A stretch of 64,000 nt of DNA from Roseomonas sp. (GCA_020249775.1 JADCFA010000018.1:173103-237102); one strand, 5' to 3'; shown: positions 34,278 through 43,030, counted from the first letter of the stretch. Notes: generated by a model from the sequence alone, not told the origin. Made by a program: numbers and translations.

Positions 34278-35344
34278 GCCGCTGCTCCTGCGCGGCCCCG
34301 CAAGCGCCAAACATAAGCAATGATTTCCGCTACCGCCTGATAATGCTCGGCCGGGATTTCGGTTTCCAGTTCCAGTTTGAATAATGCTCGTGCCAAGGGT
34401 GGGTTGGACACCAGTGGCACCCCAGATTCCTCGGCCAGGGCGCGGATGCGCGCCGCCACAGCCTCTGTTCCCTTTGCCACAATTTTTGGCGCGGCCTGTG
34501 AGGCTTCATCATAGGCGAGTGCCACGGCATAATGGGTCGGGTTCGTTACTACCACGGCCGCCTTGGGTACCGCCGCCATCATTCGCCGACGTGCACGCGC
34601 CATGCGCAGGTTGCGAATGCGGCCCTTGATGATCGGGTCGCCATCGGTTTCCTTCATTTCTTCCCGCAATTCCTGACGCGTCATGCGCAAACGATGCAAA
34701 TGGCGGAAGCGCACCACCAGGTAATCCAGAACCGCAATGCCGGCGAAAGCGATCAGGGCCGCGATAAAAAGATCCATCGCAGCGCGCACCATCAGGGCCA
34801 GAAGATCGGCAGGTCCAAGCGAGAGTGCCGCGCGCAATTCTCGTGGATCTCCAAGCGCCCACCACAGCGCGGCACATACCACCGCAAGTTTGATCAGCGT
34901 GCGCAGGAACTCAATTGCCCCTTCAGGGCCAAGCAAGCGCTTAATGCCAGCGCCCGGATTAATCCGCGAGAATTGGGGGCGGAGACCTTTGGCCGAAATA
35001 AGCCCTCGGCTTTGCAGCATGGTCCCGGCGATGGCACCAATCACGCCAAGTAACGTCACGGGCAGGGCAGCAAGCATGCCAAGGCGGATCATTTCAGTCG
35101 CCACCAAGCCGACCTGAAGTTGGTGCCCGCTTTCCAGGACGCCCCGCATGCCGCGCATCAATTCATATCCAAGCGGCGGTAGTCCAAATACCATCCCGAT
35201 CATTGCCGCACCAAGCGCCACAAAGCCGACCACTTCGCGGGACAAGACGATCTGGCCTTCCTCCCGCGCTTTTTGAATGCGGCGGGCTGTCGCTTCTTCC
35301 GTCTTATCCTGGCCGCTTTCCTCGTTGCCACCAGCACCCGACAT
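34274..35344 (-). CDS. flhB: Flagellar export switch protein FlhB
   Basis: A 356-residue inner-membrane component of the flagellar type III apparatus; its autocleavage switches export from rod/hook to filament substrates. The N-terminal DKTEEATARRIQKAREEGQ is diagnostic. Four membrane helices follow, then a cytoplasmic domain with the self-cleavage site NPTH in VVVTNPTHYAVALAY and a family-typical VPLVSNPPLARALF. It lies 3 bp downstream of fliR, and the stop is shared with the cckA start. Confidence 0.96.
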   Translation of the reverse strand: MSGAGGNEESGQDKTEEATARRIQKAREEGQIVLSREVVGFVALGAAMIGMVFGLPPLGYELMRGMRGVLESGHQLQVGLVATEMIRLGMLAALPVTLLGVIGAIAGTMLQSRGLISAKGLRPQFSRINPGAGIKRLLGPEGAIEFLRTLIKLAVVCAALWWALGDPRELRAALSLGPADLLALMVRAAMDLFIAALIAFAGIAVLDYLVVRFRHLHRLRMTRQELREEMKETDGDPIIKGRIRNLRMARARRRMMAAVPKAAVVVTNPTHYAVALAYDEASQAAPKIVAKGTEAVAARIRALAEESGVPLVSNPPLARALFKLELETEIPAEHYQAVAEIIAYVWRLRGRAGAAA

Positions 35345-35347
35345 GGC

Positions 35348-36124
35348 TCAGCGTACCCCTGGAAGAGCGAGGAACGTCTCGCGCGCAACACTTGAATAAA
35401 GCCCCAGCATGGCTGGCAGCAATAGCCCGAGCAGCACAAGGCCGAATACGATCTGCCCGGGAACTACAAGGAAGTAGATTTGCACCTGTGGAGCAATGCG
35501 CGCAAGCAGACCAAAGGCAACATTGAGTACGACAGAAAGCAACAGGAAGGGCGCCATGAGTTGCAGTGCGAGGATAAAGCTTTGCCCCACCGCCGCCGCC
35601 ATGGCCTCAGCCCCTGGTCCGGCCAGAAAACCTTCACCCACCGGCAATACGGCGTAGCTTTCCGCCAAGGCACGGAGCGGCAGGGCATAGAGCCCGCTAC
35701 TCATCAGCAGTACTATGGAAAGCAACGAAAAGAAGCGCCCGGTTACGGCGTTCTGTCCGCCAAGGGCCGGATCAGGCACCAGCATTTGCGAAAGCCCAAG
35801 CAGCAGGGCGAAAAGCTGGCCGGCCATGGTCATGGCCAAGGTGACAAGCCGCGCGAGGGCGCCGTACCAAATGCCAATAACAATTTCGATCAGGATCAGA
35901 CGCAGCATTTCACCCACCGCGTCTGGCGCCACCGGCAAGGCGGGTGACAGCACCGGGTAGAGCACTACCACCAATGCAAAGCCGAGGCCCAGGCGGTAAT
36001 TGGTCGGGACTTCCTGCTCGCCCAACCCGGGCATCAGCATGACTACTGCACCGATGCGCCCGAGCAGCAATATCATCCGAAACACCATATCGGGCAGGGC
36101 GGCAAGCCACTCCGCTTCAGTCAT
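35348..36124 (-). CDS. fliR: Flagellar export protein FliR
   Basis: A 258-residue membrane protein of the export gate (FliPQR complex). It has six or so helices, with RIGAVVMLMPGLGEQEVPTNYRLGLGFALV near the N-terminus and PQVQIYFLVVPGQIVFGLVLLGLLLP near the end. It sits 1 bp from fliQ and 3 bp from flhB, so the three are surely co-transcribed. Confidence 0.95.
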   Translation of the reverse strand: MTEAEWLAALPDMVFRMILLLGRIGAVVMLMPGLGEQEVPTNYRLGLGFALVVVLYPVLSPALPVAPDAVGEMLRLILIEIVIGIWYGALARLVTLAMTMAGQLFALLLGLSQMLVPDPALGGQNAVTGRFFSLLSIVLLMSSGLYALPLRALAESYAVLPVGEGFLAGPGAEAMAAAVGQSFILALQLMAPFLLLSVVLNVAFGLLARIAPQVQIYFLVVPGQIVFGLVLLGLLLPAMLGLYSSVARETFLALPGVR

Positions 36125-36125
36125 G

Positions 36126-36395
36126 TCAAGGTCTCGACCCGACTTGGATGATCATATCAAACAGGCTTTGCGCATAGCCACGCAGAACGCCGGTAAAAAA
36201 CGGCGTGAGCAGGATTAAGGCGATCGCCAGGGCGGCCATTTTGGGCAGAAAGGACAGGCTTGCTTCATTCACCTGGGTCAGCGCCTGAAAAACGGCAACG
36301 ATAAGCCCAACCACCAGCAACAGCACGAGAAGTGGCCCACCGATCTGCAAACTCACCCAAAGCGCTTCCCGGCTTGCCTCAGCGATGCCGCCCAT
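36126..36395 (-). CDS. fliQ: Flagellar export protein FliQ
   Basis: An 89-residue protein with two membrane helices. The family core GLIVAVFQALTQVNEASLSFLPK is intact. It is part of the FliPQR export gate. It is separated from the upstream fliE by 145 bp containing a diverged two-hairpin repeat, so the fliQ-fliR-flhB-cckA unit may have its own promoter or depend on read-through. Confidence 0.95.
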   Translation of the reverse strand: MGGIAEASREALWVSLQIGGPLLVLLLVVGLIVAVFQALTQVNEASLSFLPKMAALAIALILLTPFFTGVLRGYAQSLFDMIIQVGSRP

Positions 36396-36445
36396 CGCCC
36401 CGCCTTTCCCTCAACATGCTGAACGCCCGCCTTGAGAAGTTTCAA

Positions 36446-36536
36446 GCCAAGTGCAATCACTTGGCGGCTCGGAAAATGCGACTAAACAAAAGTTTAGAGC
36501 GTTTCGCGTGAACCAACGTGAACGGGAAACGCTCTA
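36446..36536 (+). repeat. Dispersed two-hairpin repeat, diverged copy 4
   Basis: Hairpin A is GCCAAGTG-CAAT-CACTTGGC (36446-36465), then GGCTCGGAAAATG...ACAAAAG, then hairpin B with arms TAGAGCGTTTC (36495) and GAAACGCTCTA (to 36536). Hairpin A shares no stem sequence with the other copies but keeps the 4-nt loop and position. Hairpin B keeps TAGAGC...GCTCTA and the GTGAAC direct repeats in its loop. For the minus strand the hairpin is followed by ACTTTTGTTTAG, between fliE and fliQ. Confidence 0.75.
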
Positions 36537-36540
36537 AATA

Positions 36541-36855
36541 TCAGATCGGCATCCGCATAACTTCCTGATAGGCCGCCACCACACGATCACGCACTGCTAC
36601 CGCCGTCTGCAGCGTGAGTTCCGCACGGCCCACCGCGACCACCAGATCAGTCACGCTGCCCTGGCCCATCAGGCCGCGTGCCGAAGCGGCCTCGGCCTCT
36701 CGGCTCGTGGTGACAGCATTTTGAACGGCCCGCGAGAGAGTCTCACCAAAACTCGCTGTTTCACCGGCGCCAGTCGCCGCGACGGCAGCGGAGGGTGCCG
36801 CCATATTGGCACGATAGGCGGCGGCCGCGCCGCCGGGGGTGAGGGGCAGGGGCAT
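36541..36855 (-). CDS. fliE: Flagellar hook-basal body protein FliE
   Basis: A 104-residue basal-body protein that links the MS ring to the rod. The C-terminal SVTDLVVAVGRAELTLQTAVAVRDRVVAAYQEVMRMPI is the family signature. The N-terminal 40 residues are Ala-rich and poorly conserved. It overlaps flgC by 1 bp. Its stop lies 4 bp from the repeat, but here the stop codon TGA is outside the repeat. Confidence 0.93.
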   Translation of the reverse strand: MPLPLTPGGAAAAYRANMAAPSAAVAATGAGETASFGETLSRAVQNAVTTSREAEAASARGLMGQGSVTDLVVAVGRAELTLQTAVAVRDRVVAAYQEVMRMPI

Positions 36856-37262
36856 CAGCGCATCGCCTCAATGGTGCGGGTCAACATACCGCGGGTGACT
36901 TCCAATACTGAGAGATTGGCAGTGTAGCTACGCTGGGCTTCGCGCATATCCATCACTTCGATGGTGGAATTCACGTTCGGCGTTTTCACATAGCCCTGTT
37001 CATTGGCGGCGGGATGATTGGGGTCGAAGCGCGTGGGGAAATCGCCCTTAGTCGTGCCCACGCGCGCCACCCGTAGCGTATTGGCACCCAAGGCGCGGTC
37101 AAAGCGATTGGCAAAAGTTACAGTTTTACGGCGAAATGGGTCCCCGCCCGCGATTTCCGAGGTGGTGTCGCGATTGGCCAAATTTTCAGCCACTACCCGG
37201 AGCCGAGAGGTCTGGGCATCCATCCCAGCTGCTGCGATTCGCAATGCGCGATCTAATTCCAT
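36855..37262 (-). CDS. flgC: Flagellar proximal rod protein FlgC
   Basis: A 135-residue rod protein. The N-terminal rod signature LRIAAAGMDAQTSRLRVVAENLANRDTT and the C-terminal TPNVNSTIEVMDMREAQRSYTANLSVLE are clear. It lies 15 bp downstream of flgB in the usual flgB-flgC-fliE order. Confidence 0.95.
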   Translation of the reverse strand: MELDRALRIAAAGMDAQTSRLRVVAENLANRDTTSEIAGGDPFRRKTVTFANRFDRALGANTLRVARVGTTKGDFPTRFDPNHPAANEQGYVKTPNVNSTIEVMDMREAQRSYTANLSVLEVTRGMLTRTIEAMR

Positions 37263-37277
37263 GGCTTAGCGCCTCTC

Positions 37278-37676
37278 CTAACCCTGATTCCGCCCAAGGG
37301 CAGTCATGAACATGCTCATATAGCGCCGGCGCACCGAAAGGGCGGTGGCGTGAGCCGAATCGGTATCAGCGACGCGAAGCGCCTCCCGCTCAAGGGAAAC
37401 AGCATTCCCGCTTGGGTCGCGATTGGCGGAAATTCGTTCCTTGAGGGTACGGCCATCCTGGTGGCGCGTCCCCTGCAAATGGTTGGCGTTGGTTGCCACC
37501 ATTTGCCTTTCCGTGAGCTTGCCGGAAAGAACCTTGGCAAAGGGCTGCATGTCGGAAGGCCGATAATTCGGCGTATCCGCATTGGCGATATTCTGCGCGA
37601 GCACGCGCTGGCGCGCTTCCAGCCAGCGCAACCGCTGTTCGGAAAGGGCAATCGGGCCAGTCTTGGTCGGGTCCAT
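37278..37676 (-). CDS. flgB: Flagellar proximal rod protein FlgB
   Basis: A 132-residue rod protein with the ANNxD-type motif in QRVLAQNIANADTPNYRPSDMQPF (residues 24-47) and a C-terminal YMSMFMTALGR. The ATG at 37676 is preceded by AAGGATGGGATC. The open frame extends far upstream without family similarity. First gene of the minus-strand rod genes; a 129-bp divergent promoter region separates it from the plus-strand fliO/fliP unit. Confidence 0.93.
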   Translation of the reverse strand: MDPTKTGPIALSEQRLRWLEARQRVLAQNIANADTPNYRPSDMQPFAKVLSGKLTERQMVATNANHLQGTRHQDGRTLKERISANRDPSGNAVSLEREALRVADTDSAHATALSVRRRYMSMFMTALGRNQG

Positions 37677-37805
37677 GATCCCATCCTTGCACGTTACGGG
37701 CCAAAATGCGTTAAAACTCGTCCGGTTACAACAATTTCTGATGGTTTTTTTACGCCGAATCTGCTGGATGGCCCTGTGAGCACATTTTCCAAGGATAGCC
37801 AAGAT

Positions 37806-38075
37806 ATGGAAGCCAGCCGCCATGGCATGGCGGTTCTTGCCGCCATCAAGGCCATGGGGGAAAGCCTGACCCGAGCGGAGGCAAGTCTTGCCGAGGGCTA
37901 CGGGCTCGATTTGGCCGGCCTGGATGCTGAGATTGCCCGGCTTTGCGCTGCGGCCAAGGTAGCACCGGCCCCAATGATCCCGGCCCTGCGGCGCGGCCTT
38001 GAGGGCTTGCTCGCGCAGGTGGAAAGGCTGCAAGCTGACCTGCCGCGGCCCCTCGGCCCGGAGAACCCGCCATGA
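37806..38075 (+). CDS. Small uncharacterised protein upstream of fliO
   Basis: An 89-residue, probably all-helical protein (MEASRHGMAVLAAIKAMGESLTR...). I do not recognise its family. Leu/Ala heptad-like spacing in the N- and C-terminal thirds could form a coiled coil. It overlaps fliO by ATGA, so it is co-translated with fliO-fliP, and a flagellar role (for example a FlgN-like chaperone or assembly factor) is inferred from location only. Confidence 0.7.
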   Translation: MEASRHGMAVLAAIKAMGESLTRAEASLAEGYGLDLAGLDAEIARLCAAAKVAPAPMIPALRRGLEGLLAQVERLQADLPRPLGPENPP

Positions 38076-38350
38076 ACCTCTCCCTCGCCGATTGGCTCAC
38101 CGCTAGCCTTTCGCTGCTTTTCGTTCTGGGGCTCATTTTGCTGCTGGCGCGGTTGCTGCGCGCCACCGGCCTTGCCCCGCAAATCGCCGGTCAGCGCCTC
38201 AAGCTGCAGGAAGTGCTGGCGCTGGATGCGCGCCGGCGCGTCATCATCCTGCGCTGTGATGGGCGCGAAGTGCTGCTACTGACCGGTGGCCCGCAGGATG
38301 TCTGCCTGGGCTGGCTTCCGCCCAAGAATGAGGATACTTCCCAGCCATGA
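38072..38350 (+). CDS. fliO: Flagellar biosynthesis protein FliO
   Basis: A 92-residue protein with one N-terminal membrane helix (WLTASLSLLFVLGLILLLARLLRA). It is followed by the small cytoplasmic domain LKLQEVLALDARRRVIILRCDGREVLLLTGG, the FliO/MopB pattern. FliO helps assemble the FliP ring. Overlaps on both sides are 4 bp (ATGA). Confidence 0.85.
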   Translation: MNLSLADWLTASLSLLFVLGLILLLARLLRATGLAPQIAGQRLKLQEVLALDARRRVIILRCDGREVLLLTGGPQDVCLGWLPPKNEDTSQP

Positions 38351-39096
38351 TCCGCAGAACAGGTTTTTGGGTCCTGGCCGCCCTGGCCGTGCTGGCACTG
38401 CCCGTGGGTGCCGCTTTGGCGCAGAGCGTTTCGATTGACCTTGGCCAGACCGGGCAGCCGGGGGCGACAGCGCGGCTGGTGCAGCTTACGGCGTTGATCG
38501 GCTTGCTTTCCTTGGCGCCGTCTCTTCTGGTGATGGCGACCGCCTTCGCGCGAATCGTCATTGTGCTGTCTCTTTTGCGCAGCGCCATCGGCGCGCCAGG
38601 TATTCCGCCCAACCCGGTGCTGATCGGGCTTGCCCTATTCCTGACCTTCTTCGTCATGCAACCGGTTTTTGAGGCTTCCTGGACCCAGGGCATTGTACCC
38701 ATGACCGAGGGACGCATTTCCGAGTTGGCCGGGCTAGAGGCGGCGGCGCAGCCCTTCCGCATGTTCATGGTGGCCAATATTCGGGAAGATGATTTGGTGC
38801 TTTTCCTCGATATGGGGGGCATTCAAGCCGTGGCAAATCCGGCTGAGACGCCCTGGCGCGCCCTGATTCCCGCCTTCATTGTGGGTGAATTGAAGCGCGC
38901 TTTCGAAATCGGCTTCCTGCTTTTCCTGCCCTTCCTGGTCATTGATATGGTGATCGCAAGCCTGCTGATGTCGCTTGGGATGATGATGCTTCCGCCATCC
39001 GTGGTGGCGCTACCCTTCAAGTTGATCTTTTTCGTGCTGGTGGATGGTTGGCGCCTTGTCTCGGGCAGCTTGGTGCAGGGCTTCAACCTGAGCTGA
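38347..39096 (+). CDS. fliP: Flagellar export protein FliP
   Basis: A 249-residue export gate protein with a cleavable signal peptide ending ALAQ and four further helices. Conserved blocks are ATAFARIVIVLSLLRSAIGAPGIPPNPVLIGLALFLTFFVMQPV and IPAFIVGELKRAFEIGFLLFLPFLVIDMVIAS. Last recognisable flagellar gene of the block; an IS1182-type remnant starts 120 bp downstream. Confidence 0.96.
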   Translation: MIRRTGFWVLAALAVLALPVGAALAQSVSIDLGQTGQPGATARLVQLTALIGLLSLAPSLLVMATAFARIVIVLSLLRSAIGAPGIPPNPVLIGLALFLTFFVMQPVFEASWTQGIVPMTEGRISELAGLEAAAQPFRMFMVANIREDDLVLFLDMGGIQAVANPAETPWRALIPAFIVGELKRAFEIGFLLFLPFLVIDMVIASLLMSLGMMMLPPSVVALPFKLIFFVLVDGWRLVSGSLVQGFNLS

Positions 39097-39215
39097 CGCC
39101 CCTGCGTTACCGGGTTGCGAAGCGTGACCTATCGGCGATCAAATGCCGGCGCGCGCATCCCCGTGCTCGACTTCGCCGCAGGGGGCTTTTCCCGCCAAGT
39201 GCAGCCACTTAGCAG

Positions 39216-39808
39216 CCTGTCCGAGAATTCGGTATCCAGATGTCTCTATTTCTGATTCACTTTTGCGGTGAGTAAGACCTTCCAAGCCTGGGATGTGGAT
39301 CAGGCATGGCTTCTTCCGGCTTGCGCACTTGGTGCGCGATACCGTGCGTGATGCGCTGGACCTTTCGGCGATCACGGGGGTCTACAAGTCAGAACAGGGT
39401 CAGCCGCCCTATCATTCTGGGGATGCTGGTCGCGCTGCTGCCTTACGGCTGCAGCCGCGGGATCTACTCAGCGCGGTAATTGGTAAGGGCCTGCGAGGAC
39501 CCGATGGACATGATGGCGGTGACTGGGTTGAACCAGCCCGATTTCTGCAGCATCAGCACATTTCGGCGCCGCCATTCGCTGGCCTTGCGAGGCCTATTTG
39601 TGCAGGTGCTGCGGCTCTGCCACACGGCAGGGCTGGTCAAGCTTGGCCATGTCGCGGTGGATGGCAACAAGCTCAGCGCCAATGCGTCTTGACATAAGGC
39701 GATGAGCAGCGGGCGCATGGCGGAGCAGGAGCGGAAGCTCGAAACCGAAGTCAGGGCTTTGCTGGACCAGGCTGAAGCCGCTGATGCGGCGGAAGTCGCC
39801 CAGCATGG
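39216..39808 (+). pseudogene. IS1182-type transposase remnant B
   Basis: Translation from the GTG at 39268 begins VSKTFQAWDVDQAWLLPA, loses about 30 bp compared with remnant A and then changes frame several times. Segments VTGLNQPDFCSISTFRRRH, LFVQVLRLCHTAGLVKLGHVAVDGNKLSANAS and ALLDQAEAADAAEVAQHG are recognisable from IS1182-group transposases. The catalytic remainder is absent. The left-end sequence before it matches remnant A. The 39097-39215 and 39809-39862 spacers hold nothing I recognise. Confidence 0.8.
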
Positions 39809-39862
39809 CGCGAGGGCGTTTCAGGTGAACAATTTTGATTCGGGCAGGCCGCGGAACACGCC

Positions 39863-40693
39863 CTACGGCTCTAAAGGGTGGGGCTCGGAGGCGCTCTTTA
39901 CTTCCACTCCGCCTTCGATCTCCTCGGGAGCTGCCTCACGGGGTAAGCAGATCAAATTAAAGGAGACCGCGCCGGGAAATAGATTCATGCTGTCGCCGGC
40001 TAGATTTCCCGGATTGAATAGCCAGGGCAAATGCCACCATACCCGGTATTCAAGATCCAAAAGGGTCGCAATCAATTCAGCGTGCTGGTTGGGACGATCA
40101 TTCTTGACATAAAGATAAGGGCGGAAGCGCGTAATTGTCTGGCGCGCGCCATCCAGTACCTGCTTTTCCATGCCCGCAACATCAATCTTGATCATGTGGC
40201 ATGCGGGCAGCATCAGATTGTCAATGGCGATCATCTCAACCACATCGCCGTCCCCACTACCGAGTGGAGTACCACCAGAATCATTGTCGCTGAGGTAATC
40301 TACGCCCGGAACCACGATCTCCCCGGGAGCGGCGCCGACCGCAAGACATTTGGCATCCGTATTTTCAATGCCGTTTAGCGCCAAGTTGGCGCAGAGAAAC
40401 TGAAACATCACGCGCTGCGCCTCAAAAGCGACCACCCCACCCTTTTCACCAACTAATTTGGCGAGGTGAACAGTGTGTGCCCCGATATTCGAGCCAATTT
40501 CCAGGACAAGCATGCCAGGATTGATCAACCCAGTGAAAAGAGTCGCTTCAAGTTCAGAAAACTCGCCGTAGCGATCCAGTGAGGCTCCCACATGCTTATC
40601 GCGCGCGTCGTACAGCATGACGCCATGCCGGCAATGCTTAAGGCGCAAATGCGGGGTTGGTAGGGCAACACTGGCAAGTTTTTCGAGCATCAA
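39863..40693 (-). CDS. FkbM family methyltransferase
   Basis: A 276-residue SAM-dependent methyltransferase. Motif I is MLVLEIGSNIGAHTVHLAKLVG near residue 60, then VVAFEAQRVMFQFLCANLALNG, and MIKIDVAGMEKQVLDGA, the FkbM IDVEG-type motif. FkbM enzymes methylate sugars of surface glycans, lipids or natural products. Its codon composition is less GC-rich than the neighbours. It lies between an IS remnant and tlyA at the edge of the flagellar block, so acquisition by transfer is plausible. Confidence 0.87.
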   Translation of the reverse strand: MMLEKLASVALPTPHLRLKHCRHGVMLYDARDKHVGASLDRYGEFSELEATLFTGLINPGMLVLEIGSNIGAHTVHLAKLVGEKGGVVAFEAQRVMFQFLCANLALNGIENTDAKCLAVGAAPGEIVVPGVDYLSDNDSGGTPLGSGDGDVVEMIAIDNLMLPACHMIKIDVAGMEKQVLDGARQTITRFRPYLYVKNDRPNQHAELIATLLDLEYRVWWHLPWLFNPGNLAGDSMNLFPGAVSFNLICLPREAAPEEIEGGVEVKSASEPHPLEP

Positions 40694-40793
40694 TCTTGAC
40701 TTTCACATTACACCAAAATTGCAAGTTACCAGCTATTCGTGCCTTGTGCCAATCTCTCTCTTCCCATGCCCGCTCTCAAGGACCGCCCATCAG

Positions 40794-41546
40794 ATGCCCC
40801 CTCGCCCCCCGAAGCAGCGCGCTGACCTGTTGCTTGTGGCGCTTGGCCTTGCGGAAAGCCGCGCCCGGGCGCAGGCGCTTATTCTGGCCGGCAAGGTCTT
40901 TAGCGATACCAAACGGGTTGAAAAAGCGGGCGATTTGCTGGCCGATGGCGCGCCACTTGAAGTCCGTGGCCAGGACCACCCTTGGGTTTCTCGCGGGGGG
41001 CTGAAGCTTGCCCATGCGCTCACGCATTTCGGGTTGCGGCCGGAAGGCTTGGTTTGCCTCGACCTTGGCGCTTCGACAGGGGGCTTTACCGATGTGCTGC
41101 TGCAGCACGGCGCGGCGCGGGTTTATGCGGTGGATGTCGGGCATGGGCAATTGGCCTGGAAGCTGCGGCAGGATCCGCGCGTGACGGTGCTGGAAAAAAC
41201 CAATGCGCGCTATCTGGATGCCAGCGCCATTCCGGAACCGATCGGCGCCCTGGTCTGCGATGCGTCCTTCATAGGTTTACGCACCCTATTGCCGGCGCCG
41301 CTCGCATTATGCGCGCCAGGCGCCTTCGCGGTGGCGTTGATCAAGCCACAATTCGAATCAGGGCCCGGCCAAGTCGGCAAGGGCGGCGTGGTGCGCGACC
41401 CGGCGCTGCATCGCAGCATCTGTGCCATGATCGCCGATTGGTGGGCGGCGCTGCCAGGCTGGCAGGTGCTCGGCATCACTGAAAGCCCCATCACAGGGCC
41501 TGAGGGAAACAAGGAATTCCTCATCGCCGCCCGCCGCGAAAGCTAA
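40794..41546 (+). CDS. tlyA: TlyA family rRNA (cytidine-2'-O)-methyltransferase
   Basis: A 250-residue protein with an N-terminal S4 RNA-binding domain ([29 protein letters not shown], residues 6-34). The FtsJ-like methyltransferase domain follows, with [21 protein letters not shown] near residue 85 and [20 protein letters not shown]. TlyA proteins 2'-O-methylate 16S and/or 23S rRNA. The ATG at 40794 gives the standard N-terminus. It may share a transcript with ndk, 74 bp downstream. Confidence 0.92.
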   Translation: MPPRPPKQRADLLLVALGLAESRARAQALILAGKVFSDTKRVEKAGDLLADGAPLEVRGQDHPWVSRGGLKLAHALTHFGLRPEGLVCLDLGASTGGFTDVLLQHGAARVYAVDVGHGQLAWKLRQDPRVTVLEKTNARYLDASAIPEPIGALVCDASFIGLRTLLPAPLALCAPGAFAVALIKPQFESGPGQVGKGGVVRDPALHRSICAMIADWWAALPGWQVLGITESPITGPEGNKEFLIAARRES

Positions 41547-41620
41547 GGCGGGACTTGCGCAACCGGCCCATCCCGCCTATCCGCCCCCTTCCTTTTCCAG
41601 ACAATCAAGGGTTTGTCACC

Positions 41621-42043
41621 ATGGCCATCGAACGCACCTTCAGCATCATCAAGCCGGACGCCACGCGCCGGAATCTGACCGGCAAGATCAATGCGGTGTT
41701 TGAAGAAGCGGGCCTCAGGATCGTCGCGCAAAAGCGCATCCACATGACCCAGACCCAGGCCGAAACCTTTTATGGCGTGCACCGTGAACGCCCGTTTTTC
41801 AAGGATTTGGTGTCCTTCATGACCTCCGGCCCGGTGGTGGTGCAGGTGCTGGAAGGCGAAGGCGCCGTGGCCCGCAACCGCGAATTGATGGGTGCCACCA
41901 ACCCCGCCAATGCCGCCCCCGGCACCATCCGCAAGCTTTTCGCCGAAAGCATTGAGGCGAATTCGGTCCATGGGTCCGACAGCGCCGATAATGCCGCCAT
42001 CGAAATCGTCTATTTCTTCGCTGGCAGTGAAATCGTCGGCTGA
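41621..42043 (+). CDS. ndk: Nucleoside-diphosphate kinase
   Basis: A 140-residue NDP kinase balancing NTP pools. [22 protein letters not shown] at the start and the active-site His in [12 protein letters not shown] (about residue 117) are intact, as is [14 protein letters not shown]. Length is exactly that of bacterial Ndk. The start at 41621 is fixed by homology; the frame is open further upstream. Confidence 0.97.
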   Translation: MAIERTFSIIKPDATRRNLTGKINAVFEEAGLRIVAQKRIHMTQTQAETFYGVHRERPFFKDLVSFMTSGPVVVQVLEGEGAVARNRELMGATNPANAAPGTIRKLFAESIEANSVHGSDSADNAAIEIVYFFAGSEIVG

Positions 42044-42129
42044 GCCGCGTTCACTTCCTGCGCGACTGGTAACCAGCCCGTAAGCAGTTCCGGTGTTTAC
42101 TGCGCCCTCAAGTGATTGAGGGCGTGGGC

Positions 42130-42951
42130 ATGAGCGATGGGTTTGGCAGTCAGGGCGATCGGGCGGCGGCGGGGCTTGAGCTTGCGCATTCCCCGGCGGA
42201 ACTCCGCCAGGGCATTGCCGAGGCCTTGGCCAATAACGGCGCCGGGATGCGCTTGGATTTGCAACCCGTCTGCAGTGCCAATGGCCTTGAAACCGTGGGG
42301 TATGAGGCGCTGCTGCGCTGGGTCCACCCGGATTTGGGCCCGATTCTGGCCATGGAAACGGTGAATGCCGCGACCCAGGCGGGCATGGCGGCGGCGTTGG
42401 ACGCCTGGGTTTTTGCCGAAGCTTGTCGCATCAGGGCGCGCTGGCCGCGCTCCGCCCCCTACATCTCCGTCAATATCACTGCCGAGGCATTTTTGCGCGG
42501 CGACGGCACCGTCTTGATGCGCCGCGCCCTTTATAAGGCGGATACGGACCCGCGCGGGCTTGTGGTGGAAATGCCGGCCAATGCCGTTTCTCTCTGGCAT
42601 GATGCGGCGGCCAATCTGGCGGCCGGGCTGCGCGGCCTTGGCGTGGTGGCGGCTTTGGATGATTTCGGCATGGCGCGCGGAACGATTATGGCGCTGCGCG
42701 CGATTCCCTTCCCCATGGTGAAGCTGCACCCCAGCCTTTGCGCCGGGCTGGATGGGGAAAGCCTTTCCGCGCGTCGGGCGCTGGCGCTCACCACCGGCCA
42801 GGTGGAAACCGCCCATGCCCTGGGCACGATTGTGGTTGCGAAAAGCGTGGAAACGCTGGCGCAGCTACGCGCCCTGGAAAAGGCCGGCTGCGATGCCATG
42901 CAGGGCTGGCTGCTGGGTCGCCCCGGCAAGGTGCCGAATCTGACTGAGTGA
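42130..42951 (+). CDS. EAL domain protein, probably catalytically impaired
   Basis: A 273-residue stand-alone EAL protein. Expected c-di-GMP phosphodiesterase residues are mostly present: Glu59 in YEALLRW, Asn115 in SVNIT, Glu147 in VVEMP, Asp177-Asp178 in LDDFG, Lys198 in MVKLH and Gln258 in MQGW. The loop-6 motif normally AEGVE reads AKSVE, so the metal-region Glu is Lys238. That predicts weak or no hydrolysis and possibly a binding role. A GTG at 42112 is an alternative start. A strong terminator follows. Confidence 0.85.
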   Translation: MSDGFGSQGDRAAAGLELAHSPAELRQGIAEALANNGAGMRLDLQPVCSANGLETVGYEALLRWVHPDLGPILAMETVNAATQAGMAAALDAWVFAEACRIRARWPRSAPYISVNITAEAFLRGDGTVLMRRALYKADTDPRGLVVEMPANAVSLWHDAAANLAAGLRGLGVVAALDDFGMARGTIMALRAIPFPMVKLHPSLCAGLDGESLSARRALALTTGQVETAHALGTIVVAKSVETLAQLRALEKAGCDAMQGWLLGRPGKVPNLTE

Positions 42952-42981
42952 ACGGCGCGTCCCGCAGCGCCTCAGGCACGG

Positions 42982-43009
42982 AAAAGGGCGGTCCAGACCG
43001 CCCTTTTTT
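42982..43009. terminator. Bidirectional intrinsic terminator
   Basis: AAAAGGGCGGTC pairs perfectly with GACCGCCCTTTT around CA, followed by more T on the plus strand and preceded by A-rich sequence, so it can also serve the minus strand. It separates the EAL gene from the convergent cytochrome oxidase subunit gene. Confidence 0.9.
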
Positions 43010-43030
43010 ATTTCAAGTGACCGCCCGGCG

